A program made the position numbers and the translations under genes. A DNA stretch of 64,000 nt from Apteryx mantelli (taxonomy: Eukaryota > Chordata > Aves > Apterygiformes > Apterygidae). The first letter of the stretch is position 1. Each line of letters starts with the position of its first letter. Under the pieces are notes generated by a model. The model saw only the letters and a program-made list of their open reading frames with translations, was not told the DNA's origin and made no database searches. The stretch is taken from NCBI RefSeq assembly GCF_036417845.1, contig NC_089994.1:18184001-18248000 (forward strand), read 5' to 3'. Positions 61,901 through 64,000 of this stretch are shown piece by piece.

Positions 61901-63741
61901 TACATGCACACACGGTGTCTCTCTTTTGAATGGTTCTTCCTGTACACTTACTGGAAAGTCTGGTCTCCTCTAAGTCCAACTATCCAACTGAAAGACTCTA
62001 AGTGAGACAGAAGAGTATTCTCAGCACAGTCCCAGCCTCCCACTCACTAATTGGAGGCCGTTCCCCATTTTGTGGAGCCTTGATGCTCCCCCATGGAGAA
62101 CTCAGGACTGTGGGTTCCAGTCTTGGACTGTGGTGACAGCAGGAGAGTAAACAGAGCTGATAGAATTTGACAGGTCTATTCTTTTCTTAAAATCATTCAG
62201 TCTAAAAGATTTTCTTTTACATAATCCAAAGTGTTTTCTCATGAAGTAGGACAAATACAGCTCTGCATTTATGGTGCAATTCAGGTTTTATGCATGTTTT
62301 TCAGAATTTGCCACTATTAAATGAGGTTAAATAATTAACTTTAAAGTTACATTAAAAAACCCACAAATGGAATAAAACTTTAGAGAACTGGGATCTCTAA
62401 GTTAAGAACGTTTAACAGAGAATTAAAAGCAGTTTTAAAAAGCCGCTGACCTCCAAATAAAAGAAGAAACTCTTACTCACAGTAAGATAAACCCTATCTT
62501 TCTCAAAAAGAATGCTTTTTTTCTGCAGCTATGAGTTAAGAATAGTTCTCTCCATAATAAGGGTCTTTGTTAAGGTTGTATGTTCTTCAGGGCACTAATA
62601 CCGACTTACATTTAAGTACCCAGAAGTCTCTCTCATACACACCCTTTATTAAATACTGAATAATTTCTTTACAAATATTTACATAGCCAACAAAATATCT
62701 AGAGCAAACAGTGCTTTAGTAAACAGCAAAACAGAGTTCCACAAACCTTTCTCCATGGCTTCATGAGAGTATAACAAATCACTTGTTGAGCTGTAAGAGG
62801 CTGCAGTGCAGTGTTTGCATTTTGAATAGAGAGAGGCTGATAGAAGAATACCTGCAGCTGACCACTTTTACCCAAAGAAATATGGGAAAATACCCTCAGG
62901 CTGGGAAGGAGGTGATAGTCTCCCATTCTCATTTTAAAACAAACAAAAAAAAGCCTCTTGCACTGTGAGAGCTGGGTCATGTTCTGCTGTTATGTATTTC
63001 ATGGAACTTTGCATCATGTGACAAGATGTAACCTAACTTAACCCAGTGCACTGTAATTCATGCATAGCTATCTTGTGACTTCTAACAATACTTTTAAATG
63101 ATAAATATACGTATATTGCTCTAGGAAAGCTATCAGAGGCTGCTGACAAATCCAGATTTGTTCCCATTGATATTAGAACTTTTACACATGCCAGTGCTTT
63201 GGAGTGCTAAGTAATTATTTGTTTTAAGGAAAATCTCTTCTACTATCTATTGAGCATGATTTAGGCTTTCCCTGACTGCTTCATATCAATGCAAAATGTG
63301 ATCTGAAAGTGAACTTTGAAATAATTATTAAGTATTGCCTTCTCTGTCAACACTCGTAGAGCAGAGAGAGTGCACTAGGTCAGTCGGAGGCTTTGAAGGA
63401 TTATTTATCAAACATAATTTAGTATCAAAATACTTTAAACAGGACTATTTGTAAATAAGCAATTCATTGTAACCAATCACCAGCTTAGACATCTAATCTA
63501 GAGTGGAGGAAAAAAAAATGCAGTTAACTTTTTCTTAAAAAAAAAGAATTTCTATATGCTTGAATTTATTAGGAAATCGTGAGAATCGTTAAAATGGCAT
63601 CAGTCAGCAGGATGCGGCAGTGCGGGGCTCATTTCAGAGCCGATAAACGCCTCACCTGTACTCCTGCGGTGCAGGGTGATGATTCTGCCCTGAGCTTCTA
63701 AGGATTCCTGACATTATGGATGTGATATCACTTTCTATCAT
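46969..63741 (-). CDS. FOXN4: FOXN4, forkhead box N4 transcription factor (9 coding exons)
   Basis: Winged-helix factor that, in vertebrates, directs amacrine and horizontal cell fate in retina, V2b interneurons in spinal cord, and multiciliated-cell programmes; it acts in the nucleus. Exons in transcript order: 63741-63656, 52709-52546, 50673-50558, 50460-50347, 50205-50078, 49655-49559, 49476-49269, 48242-47859, 47219-46969. Phases close to 515 residues (human 517). The N-terminus [12 protein letters not shown] and [20 protein letters not shown] match the family. The forkhead covers residues about 195-290: [17 protein letters not shown], then [18 protein letters not shown] as the DNA-recognition helix. 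The C-terminal acidic activation region contains [16 protein letters not shown] and [13 protein letters not shown], ending NKPIALL. The start was chosen by family similarity. Introns 2-8 hold only the CR1 (intron 2) and nothing else recognised. Confidence 0.96.
51018..52195 (-). mobile_element. CR1 non-LTR retrotransposon, internally deleted
   Basis: Sauropsid CR1 LINE lying in FOXN4 intron 2, in the same orientation as the gene. Its 3' part (51578-51018) encodes the C-terminal end of the ORF2 reverse-transcriptase protein (RREVILPL-type start, [39 protein letters not shown]) and ends in the typical tandem ATTCTGTG-type 3' repeat (CAGAATCACAGAAT on the plus strand near 51022). Its 5' part (52195 to about 51584) encodes an AP-endonuclease segment ([26 protein letters not shown]). 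The rest of the endonuclease and most of the reverse transcriptase are absent between them, with the junction near 51575-51590 and a stop there. The element is non-functional. The 5' boundary is uncertain. Confidence 0.9.
52710..63655 (-). other. FOXN4: FOXN4 intron 1 (10.9 kb), AT-rich with CpG island
   Basis: A long intron between the first coding exon and the rest. Most of it (53-54.6 and 55.6-63.6 kb) is AT-rich with no gene recognised. A distinct GC/CpG-rich block at about 54780-55530 contrasts with its surroundings (listed separately). Poly-A tracts occur, for example near 54583-54597. Long first introns of developmental regulators often contain enhancers, but none can be proven here. 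Confidence 0.6.
54717..55530. promoter_or_regulatory. Intronic CpG-rich candidate regulatory island
   Basis: The left edge has GTAACCATGGCAAT on the minus strand (54730-54717), matching the RFX X-box consensus at all but one base. Then come E-boxes CAGGTG (54785-54790) and CACGTG (54943-54948), inverted CCAAT (ATTGG) boxes near 54812-54825, and a SOX-like CATTGTTT (54955-54962). The following 55060-55520 is CpG-rich. The cluster is seen; enhancer or promoter activity is inferred. Confidence 0.4.
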
Positions 63742-64000
63742 CTCCTTTGCAAAAGACAAAAAAAAAAAAAAAAAAAAAAGAGAGAGAGAAACATTCATAC
63801 AGGTATGAAGTAGCTATCCAGCATTTCAGCAATGGGAAGGGAACAAAATTCTAAATGTGAAAAATCTGGACTGCGGGAGGATGTAACCGAATGTAGACTG
63901 TTTGGGTTTTTTTTTTCCCCCCTTCCCTGTAAGCGCAGCGTTTTTATTCAGGCCATGCAGCGGCCGAAAGGGTTTCGCAGAGGCGGGAGAAGCGCCGCGC
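63742..64000 (-). other. Upstream of FOXN4 start: acceptor-like tract, then CpG-rich edge
   Basis: On the minus strand the first coding exon is preceded by a CT repeat, 22 consecutive T (63779-63758), then GTCTTTTGCAAAG directly before GAGATG. This looks like a polypyrimidine tract and 3' splice site near 63744-63745, so an untranslated exon probably lies further upstream. The last 60 bases of the window turn CpG-rich, probably the start of the FOXN4 promoter island beyond the window. Confidence 0.5.
63758..63788. repeat. A22 tract with GA repeat
   Basis: A run of 22 A on the plus strand followed by a short GA dinucleotide repeat. On the FOXN4 strand it reads as a pyrimidine tract 15-45 bases upstream of the first coding exon. 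Confidence 0.9.

Overview
The window is vertebrate nuclear DNA, most likely from a bird. The genes have many short introns, the left two thirds are very GC- and CpG-rich, and a CR1 non-LTR retrotransposon of the sauropsid type lies near 51-52 kb. ACACB, which covers well over 100 kb in human, fits in about 32 kb here, as expected of an avian microchromosome. A crocodilian or turtle cannot be excluded from sequence alone. The gene order ALKBH2(-) UNG(+) ACACB(+) FOXN4(-) matches human 12q24.11.

Layout. 28-1563 (-): ALKBH2, complete coding region in 3 exons. 1564-1921: a 358 bp GC-rich divergent promoter shared with UNG. 1922-5723 (+): UNG, with two alternative first coding exons (nuclear UNG2 from 1922, mitochondrial UNG1 from 2509) and five common downstream exons; its 3' UTR runs to about 7160. 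7.2-11.2 kb: no protein-coding gene seen; it probably holds untranslated 5' exons and promoters of ACACB. 11216-42904 (+): ACACB, 52 coding exons that splice in frame to 2444 residues (human about 2458), with a 5.3 kb CpG-rich first intron. 43.07-46.89 kb: convergent intergenic DNA. 46969-63741 (-): FOXN4, 9 coding exons and 515 residues, with an 11 kb AT-rich first intron that contains a CpG island, and an internally deleted CR1 in its second intron. The right end runs into CpG-rich DNA upstream of FOXN4.

Function. ALKBH2 and UNG2 are replication-linked DNA repair enzymes that share a promoter, and both carry PCNA-binding motifs at the extreme N-terminus (APIM and PIP box). ACACB makes malonyl-CoA at the outer mitochondrial membrane and so controls fatty-acid entry through CPT1. 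FOXN4 is a forkhead factor for retinal, spinal interneuron and multiciliated-cell fates.

All exon boundaries were read by eye from splice signals, phase and family similarity, and all phases close. I found no unknown multi-gene system. The most interesting items are an altered biotin-attachment motif (MKI for MKM) in ACACB, a 17-bp minisatellite whose last copy supplies a splice acceptor, the E2F/NRF1-bearing divergent repair-gene promoter, a GC-AG intron, and the internally deleted CR1.
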